The position numbers and the translations under genes are program-made. From Thalassoroseus pseudoceratinae (lineage in GTDB: Bacteria; Planctomycetota; Planctomycetia; Planctomycetales; Planctomycetaceae), in NCBI RefSeq assembly GCF_011634775.1, contig NZ_JAALXT010000002.1, positions 682,001-746,000 on the forward strand: 64,000 bases of DNA, read 5' to 3'. Of the stretch, positions 41,969 through 51,505 are shown piece after piece. The notes under the pieces are model-generated. The model was given only the letters and a program-made list of their open reading frames with translations, had not been told where the DNA came from and did no database searches. How positions within the stretch are numbered: the first letter of the stretch is position 1; each line of letters begins with the position of its first letter.

Positions 41969-42781
41969 ATGGTGAGTGCGGTACCCACAATTTCGTCCAT
42001 GGAGCCCGCCAACGAGTATTGGGATCAAACCCGCCGACCGTTGGTTTGTCTCGTGTTCCTGCTGCCGGTCTTGGTTGTGTACGAGATCGGCGTGCTATGG
42101 CATTCCAATCCTGAAAACGACGTCCGCAACGGAGCCGATGCTTGGATGCGGTTAGGGTTGGAACACGTGGGGGTGCAATTTCATTGGCTCGTCCCGATCG
42201 CGATCGTCTTCGCATTACTCGCTTGGCATTTCGCTATTCGAGATCGTTGGCGGATGTCGCTGGATACGTTGCTGGGAATGTTCGCGGAAAGTTTGCTGTT
42301 CGCGTTCTTGCTCATTGTGTTCGGTCAAATGCAGAACTTGGCGTTTGAACGACTGATGCCAACGGACGCCGTTTCGATCCCGGCTCCCAGTCTTTCAATC
42401 AAGGCCAATGTGCCGACTCAGGAAACGCCCGCAAACGCGATCGGTTCGACGGCCATCGCAGTGACATACCTGGGAGCGGGGATATACGAGGAGTTTCTGT
42501 TCCGATTGTGCTTGCTTCCGGCACTCTATGGATTGGCTCTTCTGACACGCATGCCAAAACGCTGGGCGGCGGTGTTTGCGGTGCTGGTGACGAGTCTCCT
42601 TTTCGCCGGTGCTCATCACGTTGGACCGATCGGGGAACCGTTCGCGATTTTTCCGTTCGTCTTCCGCTGCACGGCGGGGTTGGTGTTCTCCGCATTGTTC
42701 GTTCTCCGAGGCTTCGGCATCACCGTCGGTTGTCACGCCGCATATGACTTGCTCGTCGGGGTGTTGTTGGTGGTGATCTGA
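41969..42781 (+). CDS. CPBP-family intramembrane metalloprotease-like protein
   Basis: Polytopic membrane protein of 270 residues with the CPBP motifs: YEEFLFRLCLLPALYG (Glu-Glu-x3-Arg), LLFAGAHHVGPIGE with the motif-2 His, and a last helix with CHAAYD. Hydrophobic segments occur around residues 24-40, 70-90, 105-125, 155-215 and 230-265. A later ATG at 41999 (MEPANEYWD) may be the true start. It lies 51 bp after the HD-GYP gene, so cotranscription is plausible. Confidence 0.83.
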   Translation: MVSAVPTISSMEPANEYWDQTRRPLVCLVFLLPVLVVYEIGVLWHSNPENDVRNGADAWMRLGLEHVGVQFHWLVPIAIVFALLAWHFAIRDRWRMSLDTLLGMFAESLLFAFLLIVFGQMQNLAFERLMPTDAVSIPAPSLSIKANVPTQETPANAIGSTAIAVTYLGAGIYEEFLFRLCLLPALYGLALLTRMPKRWAAVFAVLVTSLLFAGAHHVGPIGEPFAIFPFVFRCTAGLVFSALFVLRGFGITVGCHAAYDLLVGVLLVVI

Positions 42782-42858
42782 CGGCTGAAAAATCGGGTGT
42801 CACCGATCGTGTAGGGCAACAAACTCTCTTCATTATTGTTGCAAGCGGAGACATCAAA

Positions 42859-43377
42859 ATGCCGTACGTCATGGTCGATATCGAATCCGACGGACCGATT
42901 CCAGGGGATTATTCGATGGTCTGCTTCGGTGCCGTCGTTGTGGAACCCGGTTTGAGTCGGACGTTCTACGGTCGTCTCCGACCGATCTCTGAACAGTTCA
43001 TTCCCGAGGCCCTTGCCGTCAGTGGATTCTCACGCGAGGAGTGTTTGGCCTTCGACGAACCGACAACCGTGATGGAAAAATTCCGCGATTGGCTGAGCAC
43101 GCTTGGCAAAGGTCGGTTGATGTTCATCTCCGACAACAACGGATTCGATTGGCAATTCATCAATTGGTACTTCCACCATTTCCTTGGTGAAAACCCGTTC
43201 GGTCATAGCTCGCAGAACTTGGGTTCTCTGTATAAAGGTTTGGCGAAAGACACGTTCGTCAACTTCAAACACCTGCGGAAAACCCTGCACACACACGACC
43301 CCGTCGACGATGCCCGAGGCAACGCCGAAGCGCTGCTACAAATGAAAGACATGGGGCTGAAAATCAGCTTCTCTTGA
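42859..43377 (+). CDS. DnaQ-like 3'-5' exonuclease (RNase T/DEDDh class)
   Basis: A 172-residue exonuclease-fold protein. The first acidic pair is in MVDIESDGPIPG (Asp-x-Glu), the second motif in FISDNNGFDWQFINWYF, and the third in THDPVDDARGNAEAL with the His and Asp of the DEDDh class. Length fits single-domain oligoribonuclease or RNase T-like enzymes, though it may act on RNA or DNA. Nothing in the neighbourhood specifies a substrate. Same strand as the following Nudix gene with 50 bp between them. Confidence 0.83.
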   Translation: MPYVMVDIESDGPIPGDYSMVCFGAVVVEPGLSRTFYGRLRPISEQFIPEALAVSGFSREECLAFDEPTTVMEKFRDWLSTLGKGRLMFISDNNGFDWQFINWYFHHFLGENPFGHSSQNLGSLYKGLAKDTFVNFKHLRKTLHTHDPVDDARGNAEALLQMKDMGLKISFS

Positions 43378-43427
43378 CGCTCCTAACTCGATTGACGCAA
43401 TTGACAGATCCATTTTGAGGATGCTCG

Positions 43428-43868
43428 ATGCCTAAGAAGCCGTTTGCGAAAAAGAGATCCTGCGGGGTGATTTTGTTTCGTCGTCAGCCGGAGTTGGAGT
43501 TCCTGCTGATGATTCATCCGAAACGGTTGGATTTGCCGAAGGGCCATGTTGATCCTGGTGAAACGGATTTGGAGTGTGCCCTGCGGGAGATGGAAGAAGA
43601 AACCGGTGTGCCCCGATCGGCGGTGAAAATCGATGACCAGTTCCGGTTCGAGGAACAGTATTTTCCACCGTACAAGCGTTACGGCGAACCGGTGGAGAAA
43701 ACGCTCGTCATCTATCTTGGTTGGTTGCTTGAAGATCGTCCGATTATCGTGACCGAACACGATGGTCATCAATGGTTGCCCTGGAATCCACCGCATCAGT
43801 TGCAGGAACAGACCATCGATCCGCTACTCGCAGCGATTGCAGAATACTTCGATGCGGACGAAGATTGA
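43428..43868 (+). CDS. Nudix hydrolase
   Basis: A 146-residue Nudix pyrophosphohydrolase. The Nudix box is complete: GHVDPGETDLECALREMEEETGV, with Gly, the Glu residues and the REUxEExGU core. The N-terminus is Lys-rich (MPKKPFAKKRS) and begins the fold with CGVILFRRQPELEFLLM. Likely substrates are diadenosine polyphosphates or oxidised nucleotides; the DLPKGHVDPGE context is typical of Ap4A-hydrolase-like members. Confidence 0.9.
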   Translation: MPKKPFAKKRSCGVILFRRQPELEFLLMIHPKRLDLPKGHVDPGETDLECALREMEEETGVPRSAVKIDDQFRFEEQYFPPYKRYGEPVEKTLVIYLGWLLEDRPIIVTEHDGHQWLPWNPPHQLQEQTIDPLLAAIAEYFDADED

Positions 43869-43915
43869 ACAAGAACGACCATGGAAAATCAGTGATTCAA
43901 TCGGAGGGAACTTTG

Positions 43916-44404
43916 ATGAAGTCTTTCATCGCTATCTGGGGCATTCTTGGACTCATCACATTGTCCGAATCAGCCACCTACGGACAGAACACAGAATCGA
44001 ATGCTCGGAACGAACGTGTTGCGGCGCCAGTCGTCTATCAGGATTTGATGTTAATTGTTTCAACAAAGGCCGGTGTTGCAGCGATTGACTTCGACAAGGC
44101 GATTGAAAAGGGAATCACGTATCGCTACCGATTCTGCCCCACGGACTCCGTTGAGGAGCAATGTGGTACTGGTAAAGTCTTCGAGAAATATCGACGTTTT
44201 CAGAATATGATCGGAGCAACTCGACTCGTCGACGATGGTAGTCAGCTTTGGATTGAAGCGGATGAGATTCGCTTGGAATGGTCGTTCGGGGGTCCTGACC
44301 GCGGTTGGGTTTACTATTCTCCCGAGAATACTCGGGTGCAAATTGCCAGCTCGAAAAAGTTCGCCGAGTTGCAACTCAGTCGATTTGCCCACCCGAACAA
44401 ATAA
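43916..44404 (+). CDS. Secreted hypothetical protein
   Basis: Not recognised. A 162-residue protein with a signal peptide (core FIAIWGILGLITL, cleavage near TYG-QN). The mature part contains VYQDLMLIVSTKAGVAAIDFDKA, a Cys pair (FCPTD...EEQCGTG) that could form a disulfide, and a C-terminal WSFGGPDRGWVYYSPE segment. The start at 43916 is set by GGAGGGAA six bases upstream. It follows the Nudix gene by 47 bp and is convergent with fba. Confidence 0.65.
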   Translation: MKSFIAIWGILGLITLSESATYGQNTESNARNERVAAPVVYQDLMLIVSTKAGVAAIDFDKAIEKGITYRYRFCPTDSVEEQCGTGKVFEKYRRFQNMIGATRLVDDGSQLWIEADEIRLEWSFGGPDRGWVYYSPENTRVQIASSKKFAELQLSRFAHPNK

Positions 44405-44437
44405 AAAAAGTGAGGAAGAAAAATTCCTTCCTCACTT
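44404..44437 (-). terminator. Terminator of the aldolase gene
   Basis: AAGTGAGGAAG/CTTCCTCACTT (11 bp, 8-nt loop). On the minus strand the stem is followed by seven T residues, so it ends fba transcripts; it could also slow transcripts from the plus strand. Confidence 0.85.
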
Positions 44438-44467
44438 CTCAGTGAATCTGACATTGTCTGTGTCAAA

Positions 44468-45499
44468 TCAGACCTTGCCGAAGATCGTGTTCCCGCTGGA
44501 ACGTAAGCCGTCGCATGCGGCGGCCATACGGTCGGTGACACCTTGTTCGGCTTTCTTGAGGTAGCTACGCGGATCGTAGACTTTCTTGTTACCGACTTCA
44601 CCTTCGATCTTCAGCACGCCATCGTAGTTCTTCATGATGTGATCGACGACAGGGCGCGTGAACGCGTATTGGGTGTCGGTGTCGATGTTCATCTTCACGA
44701 CGCCGTATTCCAGTGTGGCTTGCAGGTCTTCAACCGAAGTGCCCGAGCCGCCGTGGAAGACGAGATCGAACTCGGCCTTTTCACCGTACTTCTGCATGAC
44801 GGCGTCCTGGCCTTTCTTCAAGATATCTGGACGCAGTTTGACGGAACCTGGTTTGTAGTGGCCGTGCACGTTGCCGAAGGTGGCAGCAAACATGTATCGA
44901 CCCAACCCGTCGAGAGCTTCATACACTGCCAACATATCTTCGGGTGTGGTGTAGAGTTTGTCAGCGGGTTGATCGGAGTGATCCACGCCGTCTTCTTCAC
45001 CACCGACAACACCGGCTTCGACTTCCAGAATGATTTCATTCGCCGCACACAGCTTCAGCAACTCTTTCGAGAGGGCGATGTTCTCGTCCAATGGCAATTC
45101 GGACGCATCGAGCATGTGCGATTGGAACAGGTTCGGCAAACCCGCTTCGCGACGCCGTGCGGTTTCCTGGATCAGCGGTTTCAGGAAGCCGTCCACTTTG
45201 CCGGGTTGGCAGTGGTCGGTGTGGAGGGCGATCAGTACATCGTACCGTTCGGCCAATCGGTGACAGGCTTCGGCGAGCACGATTGCCCCGAGAACCGCAT
45301 CGTTGTTGCTAAGACCGGAGGCAAATTGCCCGCCACCGGTGGAGACTTGAATGATGCCGTCGGACTTTTTCTCCGCGAACGCTTTGAGTGCCCCGTTCAT
45401 GGTGGTCAACGAAGTCACGTTCATGGCGGGGTAGGCGTAACTACCTTGTTGAGCCGCGTCCAACATGGCGGCGTATTGAGCGGGTGTTGCAATTGGCAT
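44468..45499 (-). CDS. fba: Class II fructose-bisphosphate aldolase
   Basis: Zinc-dependent aldolase of glycolysis and gluconeogenesis, 343 residues, of the larger class IIA type. Features are YAYPAMNVTS, ALHTDHCQPGKVDGF with metal-binding His, EVEAGVVGGEEDGVDH, ATFGNVHGHYKPG, and VFHGGSGTS for phosphate binding. The ATG at 45499 (protein MPIATPAQYAAML) gives the proper N-terminus; the frame upstream to 45661 is not family-like. It has its own terminator and is divergent from the AraC-type regulator. Confidence 0.95.
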   Translation of the reverse strand: MPIATPAQYAAMLDAAQQGSYAYPAMNVTSLTTMNGALKAFAEKKSDGIIQVSTGGGQFASGLSNNDAVLGAIVLAEACHRLAERYDVLIALHTDHCQPGKVDGFLKPLIQETARRREAGLPNLFQSHMLDASELPLDENIALSKELLKLCAANEIILEVEAGVVGGEEDGVDHSDQPADKLYTTPEDMLAVYEALDGLGRYMFAATFGNVHGHYKPGSVKLRPDILKKGQDAVMQKYGEKAEFDLVFHGGSGTSVEDLQATLEYGVVKMNIDTDTQYAFTRPVVDHIMKNYDGVLKIEGEVGNKKVYDPRSYLKKAEQGVTDRMAAACDGLRSSGNTIFGKV

Positions 45500-45661
45500 C
45501 GAAAAAATCCTGTTCGGCAAGAAATCACGGAAGAAAAATCGGACCGTCTCGGAGACAAACGGGGCGCGGACCGTCCTCCCGGAACGTTTAGCCGCAGTGT
45601 TACCAAGTCCGTCAATCATTCGCAAGTGACTGCTGCGGCTTCCTGGATAAACCCGTGTCAT

Positions 45662-45687
45662 ATCAATGAAAACCGATTGATTGGTCG
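45662..45687. promoter_or_regulatory. Inverted repeats in the fba / regulator spacer
   Basis: ATCAAT (45662-45667) and ATTGAT (45676-45681) form an inverted repeat, overlapping a CCGA-N8-TCGG pair. They sit about 40 bp before the regulator ATG and might be an operator for it or for fba. Confidence 0.35.
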
Positions 45688-45710
45688 GTCTCTATTTCCC
45701 ATTTTCACGC

Positions 45711-45716
45711 TACAAT
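45711..45716 (+). promoter_or_regulatory. Putative -10 element, possibly leaderless start
   Basis: TACAAT lies only 7 bases before the ATG at 45724. Transcription would then begin at or next to the start codon, and no ribosome site is visible. The -35 is poor. Confidence 0.3.
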
Positions 45717-45723
45717 CGACGGC

Positions 45724-46875
45724 ATGAAACGACGTGTTGTACTGATTATCGAAACTTCCAGCGTTTACGGACGCGATTTGCTGTCGGGAATTGTGCGGTT
45801 CATGCGGATGCATGATGACTGGTCTGTTTTTCTGGAACAACGGGATCTCTGGAAACAGCCGCCGTCGTGGCTTCCTCATTGGAATGGTGATGGAATCATC
45901 TCTCGGGTGACCACGCCAAAACTGTTAGATGCCGTTGAGAAAACCGGCGTTCCGCTGGTCGAAGTCACCGATCGGCATGGCGAATCCCATTTGCCGCAAG
46001 TTCGGTCTGACGATGCTGCAATCGGCCGAATGGCGGCGAATCACCTGGTGGAGCGTGGATTCCGACGGTTTGGATTTTGTGGGTTCCGTGGTGAGGCATG
46101 GTCGCAACGTCGTGAGGAAGCGTTTGCTACGGTGGTTGAACGTCACAGCGAAACTGAGTGTGCACGATACAACACCCCTTGGCATGGTCCCACGGCCTTG
46201 TCTTGGGAGCAGGAACAAGAACAGATTGTCGAATGGCTGGACGGTTTCGAGCAGCCGTTTGCGGTCATGGCTTGCAACGATATCCGTGGTCAACACGTCA
46301 TCGAAGCCTGTTCGAAGATCGGTGTGTCCGTGCCGGAGCAAGTCGCGGTGATCGGTGTCGACAACGATGAATTGCTTTGCCGAGTTTGTTCGCCGCCGCT
46401 TTCGAGTGTCATTCCGAATGCGGAAGCCGTCGGGTATCGGGCGGCGGAGGTGCTCGCGGAATTGATGAGCGGAGATAACAGCCCTCCGCGTACCGAGATC
46501 ATCGAGCCGCTTGATGTTGCCACCCGTCAATCGACTGATGTGGTCGCCATTCAAGATCGGGACATTGCCTCAGCCCTGCGATTCATCCGGGAGAATGCGT
46601 GTCGCGGAATCAGCGTCGACGAAGTCGTGCGGAACAGCGCGGTCTCTCGTAGCACGTTGGAACGCCAAGTTCGCAAATACCTCGGACGCACACCGCAAGA
46701 AGAAATCCGGCACGTGCAAATCGGACGTGCTCGCGAGTTACTGCTCACGACCGATTTGCCAACCGAACGCATCGCCGGACTGTGTGGCTTCGAGCATTCG
46801 GAATATTTCCACGTCGTGTTCAAACGCATCACCAAAACGACGCCCGGTGAATTCCGACGACGAAGTTCCGGCTGA
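45724..46875 (+). CDS. XylR-like AraC-family transcription regulator
   Basis: A 383-residue regulator with an N-terminal periplasmic-binding-protein-like sensor (about 5-270: VVLIIETSSVYGRDLLSGI, FRRFGFCGFRG, AVIGVDNDELLC, PLSSVIPNAEAVGY). A C-terminal AraC helix-turn-helix pair follows (about 280-380: SRSTLERQVRKYLGRTPQEEIRHVQ and IAGLCGFEHSEYFHVVFKR). This is the layout of E. coli XylR, which senses a sugar and activates its catabolic genes. It stands immediately upstream of a sulfatase fusion, a DMFase-like protein and a glycosidase on the same strand, so these are its probable targets. The sugar is unknown. Confidence 0.9.
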   Translation: MKRRVVLIIETSSVYGRDLLSGIVRFMRMHDDWSVFLEQRDLWKQPPSWLPHWNGDGIISRVTTPKLLDAVEKTGVPLVEVTDRHGESHLPQVRSDDAAIGRMAANHLVERGFRRFGFCGFRGEAWSQRREEAFATVVERHSETECARYNTPWHGPTALSWEQEQEQIVEWLDGFEQPFAVMACNDIRGQHVIEACSKIGVSVPEQVAVIGVDNDELLCRVCSPPLSSVIPNAEAVGYRAAEVLAELMSGDNSPPRTEIIEPLDVATRQSTDVVAIQDRDIASALRFIRENACRGISVDEVVRNSAVSRSTLERQVRKYLGRTPQEEIRHVQIGRARELLLTTDLPTERIAGLCGFEHSEYFHVVFKRITKTTPGEFRRRSSG

Positions 46876-46972
46876 CGGTTTGCGTGTCGCGAGGAAGTTG
46901 GCAGAATGAAACGCATCAAAACGCGTTGAACCATCATCGGGAACTGTCAAAAGAGACGTTCGGAAGAACCTC

Positions 46973-49900
46973 ATGAAACTTGCTTGCTTTTCTTTCTTGG
47001 TTGGCTGGGTGTCCCTTGGGTTTGGACTCGGCTTGTCGATCCCGTCTGTGTCCGCAGCGGGAACTCGTCCGAATGTCGTGTTGATCATGACGGACAATCA
47101 CGGGGCGTGGACGCTCGGATGTTACGGTAACGAAGACATTCGCACGCCGCAGATTGACCAGATGGCTCGCGAGGGCACACTGTTCACGCAGGCGTTTTCG
47201 TCGAATCCGGTGTGCTCTCCGACGCGGGCGACGTACCTCACCGGCTTGATGCCTTCACAACATGGCGTGCATTGTTTTTTGCGTGGTGGGCGACTGCAAA
47301 CCGGTCCAGAGGCACGGAACACACTCGGTGAATTCACATCGCTCCCGGAGATTCTTGATGAAGCCGGTTATGCATGTGGACTCGTGGGCAAATGGCATCT
47401 CGGTGGGAACATATCGCCACAGGAAAAGCTCGATGACTACTGGATCACCATGCCTCACGGCGGAACGAGCACTTTCTACGGTGCGAAGATCATCGAAGAC
47501 GGCAAACAGCGAAACGAACCTGAATACTTGACTGACTTCTGGACGAAACACGCCGTTCGATTCATCGATCAACAAGCGGAATCCGAGAACCCGTTCTTTC
47601 TGTTTCTCTCGTATAACGGCCCTTATGCACTGAGTCGCCTGTTGTTGCGTGAGGGGCAAAATCGACACGCCGAGTATTACGCCGACAAACCACTACCGTC
47701 GTTTCCGCGTCAACCGGCGCATCCTTGGCAGTATCACAATCTCGATTACCACAACAATCCAGTCTCCATCCGACGGGTGGCGACGGAAGTCAGCGGGGTC
47801 GATGACGGCGTCGGTCGCGTGCTAGATACGCTGCGAGAAAAGGGAATCGAAAAGAACACCGTCGTCATCTTCGTGGCCGATCAGGGATGGAGCGGCGGAC
47901 ACGGGGGCTACTTCGGCATGGGCGATCACACTCGTCCCGTCACCGCCGACGACGAAATGATGAAAGTCCCCATGATCTGGCGACATCCCGGTCACATTTC
48001 GTCAGACGCGAAATCCAATGTGCTGATCACGAACTACGATTTTCTGCCGACGCTGTTGGGGTATCTCGGCATGTCCGATCAGTTGCCGAACGATCCTCCG
48101 CTTCCGGGGCGTGACTTCTCGACAGAGCTGACAGCGGCGAACTCGACTTCGGTTGAAGATGAAGCGGTCTTCTATGAGTTTGAACGATTGCGGTGCATTC
48201 GGACGCGAGATTGGAAGTACGTGCATCGGCATCCCAACGGGCCGCATGAGCTGTACCACCTGACGAACGACCCCGATGAATTCACGAACCTCGTGACTTT
48301 CGAGGAATACGAAGACACACGCGAGATGTTGAAACAACGTCTTGATGACTACTTCAAGAAGTATGCCGAACCTCGCTATGACATGTGGAACGGCGGTGGA
48401 TCGCAGACGGCGATTTACGTGGGCATCGACGAGGAACGAGCTCAAACGGAAGACATTCTCCCACCGGCATTGCCGAAGGATTTCCAGCCCGTTGAGATAT
48501 CCGTGCCGGACGGTTTCACGGTCGAGCTGGTTGCCGGTCCACCATTGGTCGAACATCCGACTTTTGCAACGTTCGACGATCGTGGTCGTCTCTTTGTTTG
48601 TGAAAACGCCGGTGTGAATCTCTCCGCCAACGAACTTGAGGAACAGCTACCAAATTCCATTCGTCTGCTCGAAGACGTGGACCAGGACGGCCGCTTCGAA
48701 AAAAGCACTGTCTTCGCCGACAAAATGACATTTCCTATGGGCGCTGCTTGGCATGATGGTGCGTTGTATGTCGCCTCACCGCCGAACATTTGGCGACTCG
48801 AAGACACCGACGACGATGGTGTGGCCGACAAGCGAGAGAAACTCGTCAGCGAGTTTGGCTACACCGGCAATGCGGCGAGTATTCACGGTCCCGTGTCCGG
48901 TCCCGACGGCCGGTTGTATTGGTGCGACGGTTATCATGGCCACACGTTCGAGAATGAAGACGGTGAAGTTACGAGCCAACGGGAAGGTTCGTATTTGTTT
49001 TCCTGTCGGACGGACGGCAGCGATGTACGGATTCACTGCGGCGGCGGAATGGACAACCCGGTCGAAGTCGATTTCACGCCCACCGGTGAGATGCTAGGGA
49101 CCGTCAATATTCTTTACACTCGCCCGCGTGTCGATGCTCTTGTGCATTGGCTCTATGGCGGTGCGTATCCGCATCGCGAACGCGTGCTGAAAGAACTGCA
49201 AACCACTGGTGATCTTCTCGGCCCGGTTCATGAGTTCGGACACGTGGCGGTATCCGGGACGATGCGGTATCGCTCGGGGATTCTCGACCACCGTTGGCGA
49301 GACAACTTCTTCGCGACGTTCTTCAACCAAGGCAAAGTCGTGCGGTTGGAACTGTCACCCAACGGGTCGACGTACGAAGTCCGACAACGGGAATTCCTTG
49401 CGAGCGAGAACCGGGACTTTCATCCGACCGACATCGTCGAAGACGCCGACGGCAGTTTGCTCGTGGTCGACACCGGTGGCTGGTTCTATCGCGGTTGCCC
49501 AACTTCGCAGTTCGCCAAGCCCGATGTGCTCGGGGGCATCTATCGGATTCGCCGTCAGGGGATGACCGCATGGGATGACCCAAGCGGCAACGACATTGAT
49601 TGGAATTCCTTGACCCCCGCGGAACTCGTCAAACTCCTCGGCGATCGGCGACCGGTTGTGTGGGAACACGCGATCAATGAGTGTGCGAAACGTTCTGCGG
49701 AAGTCACCGGGTTACTAGCCAGCACAATCCGCACACGTGACATCCGACTGCGTTACGGAGCGGTCTGGGCGTTGACGCGGATGCATCCGAAGACCCCCGC
49801 GATTCGTTCCGCCATTCAAACGGCACTGACCGATCGTGATCCCGGTGTCCGAGCGGCGGCGTGTCGCAGTTTGGTCGCCGATCCCGATCCGTCGGCCTTC

Positions 49901-51505
49901 AAGCAACTCAGCCGTTTGGTCATCGACGACGAACCTACCGTCCGTCGCGTCGCAGCGACAGCACTTGGGCGGTTGGGCGATCGGCAAGCGATTCCGGTAC
50001 TTCTGAAATCACTCGCGAACCCCGTCGATCGGGCATTGGAACACGCATTGACGTTTGCGTTGATCGAAATCAACGATGCGGACTCGATGCGGAAAGCACT
50101 CACTAGCAGCGATCCCAACGTTCGCAAGAACGCATTGATTGCTCTCGATCAAATGACCTCCGGCGAATTGACCGAAGCCGAAGTGGTCACGCAAGTCGAG
50201 TCCGGCCATCCCGCGATTGAGCGTGTCGCTGCTCGCATCTACGCACGGCATTCCGACTGGACAGAACACACGGCGACCGTCGCCGGTCGCTTGCTTTCCG
50301 ACCCGGCTCAACTGTCGGCCAATCAGGATGTCGTTCGTCGTCTGCTATCGCGGTCGCTGAACGATCCGCAAGTGGTTCAACTGATCGGCGAGCAACTCAG
50401 TCGCCCCGACATTCCAAGAGAGTTGCAATCATTGTTGCTCTCAGTGATGACTACTCGAACTAGCACTGAAGCGGCTGAGGCATGGGCTCCCGCGTTGGAC
50501 TCCTTGCTCGCCAGCGATGATCATCAAAGCGTTCAAGCGGCGATTGTCGCTGTTGCTTCGATGAAGACGAATCGGTTCGACAAGCGACTGCAACAGATCG
50601 AAACCGATTCGGATCAACCAATTCTCCTCCGAGTTGCAGCGAAGGAAGCCCGCTCCGGAAAACGTGGGCACCTCACTGACAAATCGTTTCAGTTGCTAAC
50701 GAAAGCCCTGGAAGACAACCCTTCGCAAGCGTTGTCGATCGCTCAGAAAATCGGAACCACGTCACTCAGCAAGCCGCAACTGCTGCAATTGACTCGCGTG
50801 TTTCCGCAGGTCTCGGCAAGCGTATTGAGCGAATTGATCCGACCTTACGCGAGGACTGGAGATGCGGAGGTCGTCCAGCAATTTTTGAACGGTATCAGCC
50901 GAGCCGAGCAGGGAGCAAAACTTTCGGCAGTGCAGTTTTCGGATATCATCAAACGCTATCCGCAAGATTTGTTGCCTCAAGCGAACAAGTTGCTCGATCG
51001 TATGCGGCAAGCCGAGCAAGCCAAACTCAACAGGCTGGATTCGCTCATTGCGTTACTCGATGACGGAGACGCGGCACGCGGACGAGTCTTGTTCGCAAAC
51101 GAAAAAACAAAATGCGTAACGTGTCACCGAGTCGGCACAATGGGTGGGAAGATCGGTCCTGATTTAACCACCATTGGAGCCAACCGGTCGGCTCGCGATT
51201 TGTTGGAATCGATTGTCTTCCCCTCGGCAAGCATTGTCCGAGACTACGATTCCTACCGTATCGCCACCAGTGACGGGCAAGTTTATGCTGGCCTCATCGT
51301 ACGGGAAACCGATGCGGAACTTGTCATCCAACAGCAAGCCGGCGATCCCGTGACCATTGCCCGTGACGACATCGAAATTCTTTCGCCCAGTGATGTGTCC
51401 ATCATGCCAAAGGGATTGGAGGAAAATCTTTCCGGCCAGCAGCTCGCCGATCTCGTTGCCTACCTCCGAAGTTTGCAGTCAAAGAAAGTGGATCAGAATG
51501 ACTGA
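46973..51505 (+). CDS. Sulfatase - PVC dehydrogenase - HEAT - cytochrome c fusion
   Basis: A 1510-residue exported protein combining four modules. After a signal peptide (cleavage near SAAG) comes a type I sulfatase (about 32-490): metal site MTDNHG, formylglycine Cys81 in CSPTRATYL, and GKWHLGG. A PVC-type dehydrogenase propeller follows (about 505-860: VPDGFTVELVAGPP, DVDQDGRFEKSTVF). Helical HEAT-like repeats (about 870-1340: AVWALTRMHP, VRAAACRSLVADP, VRRVAATALGRLGD) come next. The C-terminus has a c-type haem site CVTCH at Cys1381 and a conserved tail. It may desulfate and oxidise a sulfated sugar. The stop overlaps the next start by 8 bp. Confidence 0.88.
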   Translation: MKLACFSFLVGWVSLGFGLGLSIPSVSAAGTRPNVVLIMTDNHGAWTLGCYGNEDIRTPQIDQMAREGTLFTQAFSSNPVCSPTRATYLTGLMPSQHGVHCFLRGGRLQTGPEARNTLGEFTSLPEILDEAGYACGLVGKWHLGGNISPQEKLDDYWITMPHGGTSTFYGAKIIEDGKQRNEPEYLTDFWTKHAVRFIDQQAESENPFFLFLSYNGPYALSRLLLREGQNRHAEYYADKPLPSFPRQPAHPWQYHNLDYHNNPVSIRRVATEVSGVDDGVGRVLDTLREKGIEKNTVVIFVADQGWSGGHGGYFGMGDHTRPVTADDEMMKVPMIWRHPGHISSDAKSNVLITNYDFLPTLLGYLGMSDQLPNDPPLPGRDFSTELTAANSTSVEDEAVFYEFERLRCIRTRDWKYVHRHPNGPHELYHLTNDPDEFTNLVTFEEYEDTREMLKQRLDDYFKKYAEPRYDMWNGGGSQTAIYVGIDEERAQTEDILPPALPKDFQPVEISVPDGFTVELVAGPPLVEHPTFATFDDRGRLFVCENAGVNLSANELEEQLPNSIRLLEDVDQDGRFEKSTVFADKMTFPMGAAWHDGALYVASPPNIWRLEDTDDDGVADKREKLVSEFGYTGNAASIHGPVSGPDGRLYWCDGYHGHTFENEDGEVTSQREGSYLFSCRTDGSDVRIHCGGGMDNPVEVDFTPTGEMLGTVNILYTRPRVDALVHWLYGGAYPHRERVLKELQTTGDLLGPVHEFGHVAVSGTMRYRSGILDHRWRDNFFATFFNQGKVVRLELSPNGSTYEVRQREFLASENRDFHPTDIVEDADGSLLVVDTGGWFYRGCPTSQFAKPDVLGGIYRIRRQGMTAWDDPSGNDIDWNSLTPAELVKLLGDRRPVVWEHAINECAKRSAEVTGLLASTIRTRDIRLRYGAVWALTRMHPKTPAIRSAIQTALTDRDPGVRAAACRSLVADPDPSAFKQLSRLVIDDEPTVRRVAATALGRLGDRQAIPVLLKSLANPVDRALEHALTFALIEINDADSMRKALTSSDPNVRKNALIALDQMTSGELTEAEVVTQVESGHPAIERVAARIYARHSDWTEHTATVAGRLLSDPAQLSANQDVVRRLLSRSLNDPQVVQLIGEQLSRPDIPRELQSLLLSVMTTRTSTEAAEAWAPALDSLLASDDHQSVQAAIVAVASMKTNRFDKRLQQIETDSDQPILLRVAAKEARSGKRGHLTDKSFQLLTKALEDNPSQALSIAQKIGTTSLSKPQLLQLTRVFPQVSASVLSELIRPYARTGDAEVVQQFLNGISRAEQGAKLSAVQFSDIIKRYPQDLLPQANKLLDRMRQAEQAKLNRLDSLIALLDDGDAARGRVLFANEKTKCVTCHRVGTMGGKIGPDLTTIGANRSARDLLESIVFPSASIVRDYDSYRIATSDGQVYAGLIVRETDAELVIQQQAGDPVTIARDDIEILSPSDVSIMPKGLEENLSGQQLADLVAYLRSLQSKKVDQND

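Noticed and set aside
44543-45727. 394-codon plus-strand open frame antisense to the aldolase gene
   Set aside because: It mirrors a highly expressed conserved gene, has no recognisable domain, and arises from the codon bias of the opposite strand.
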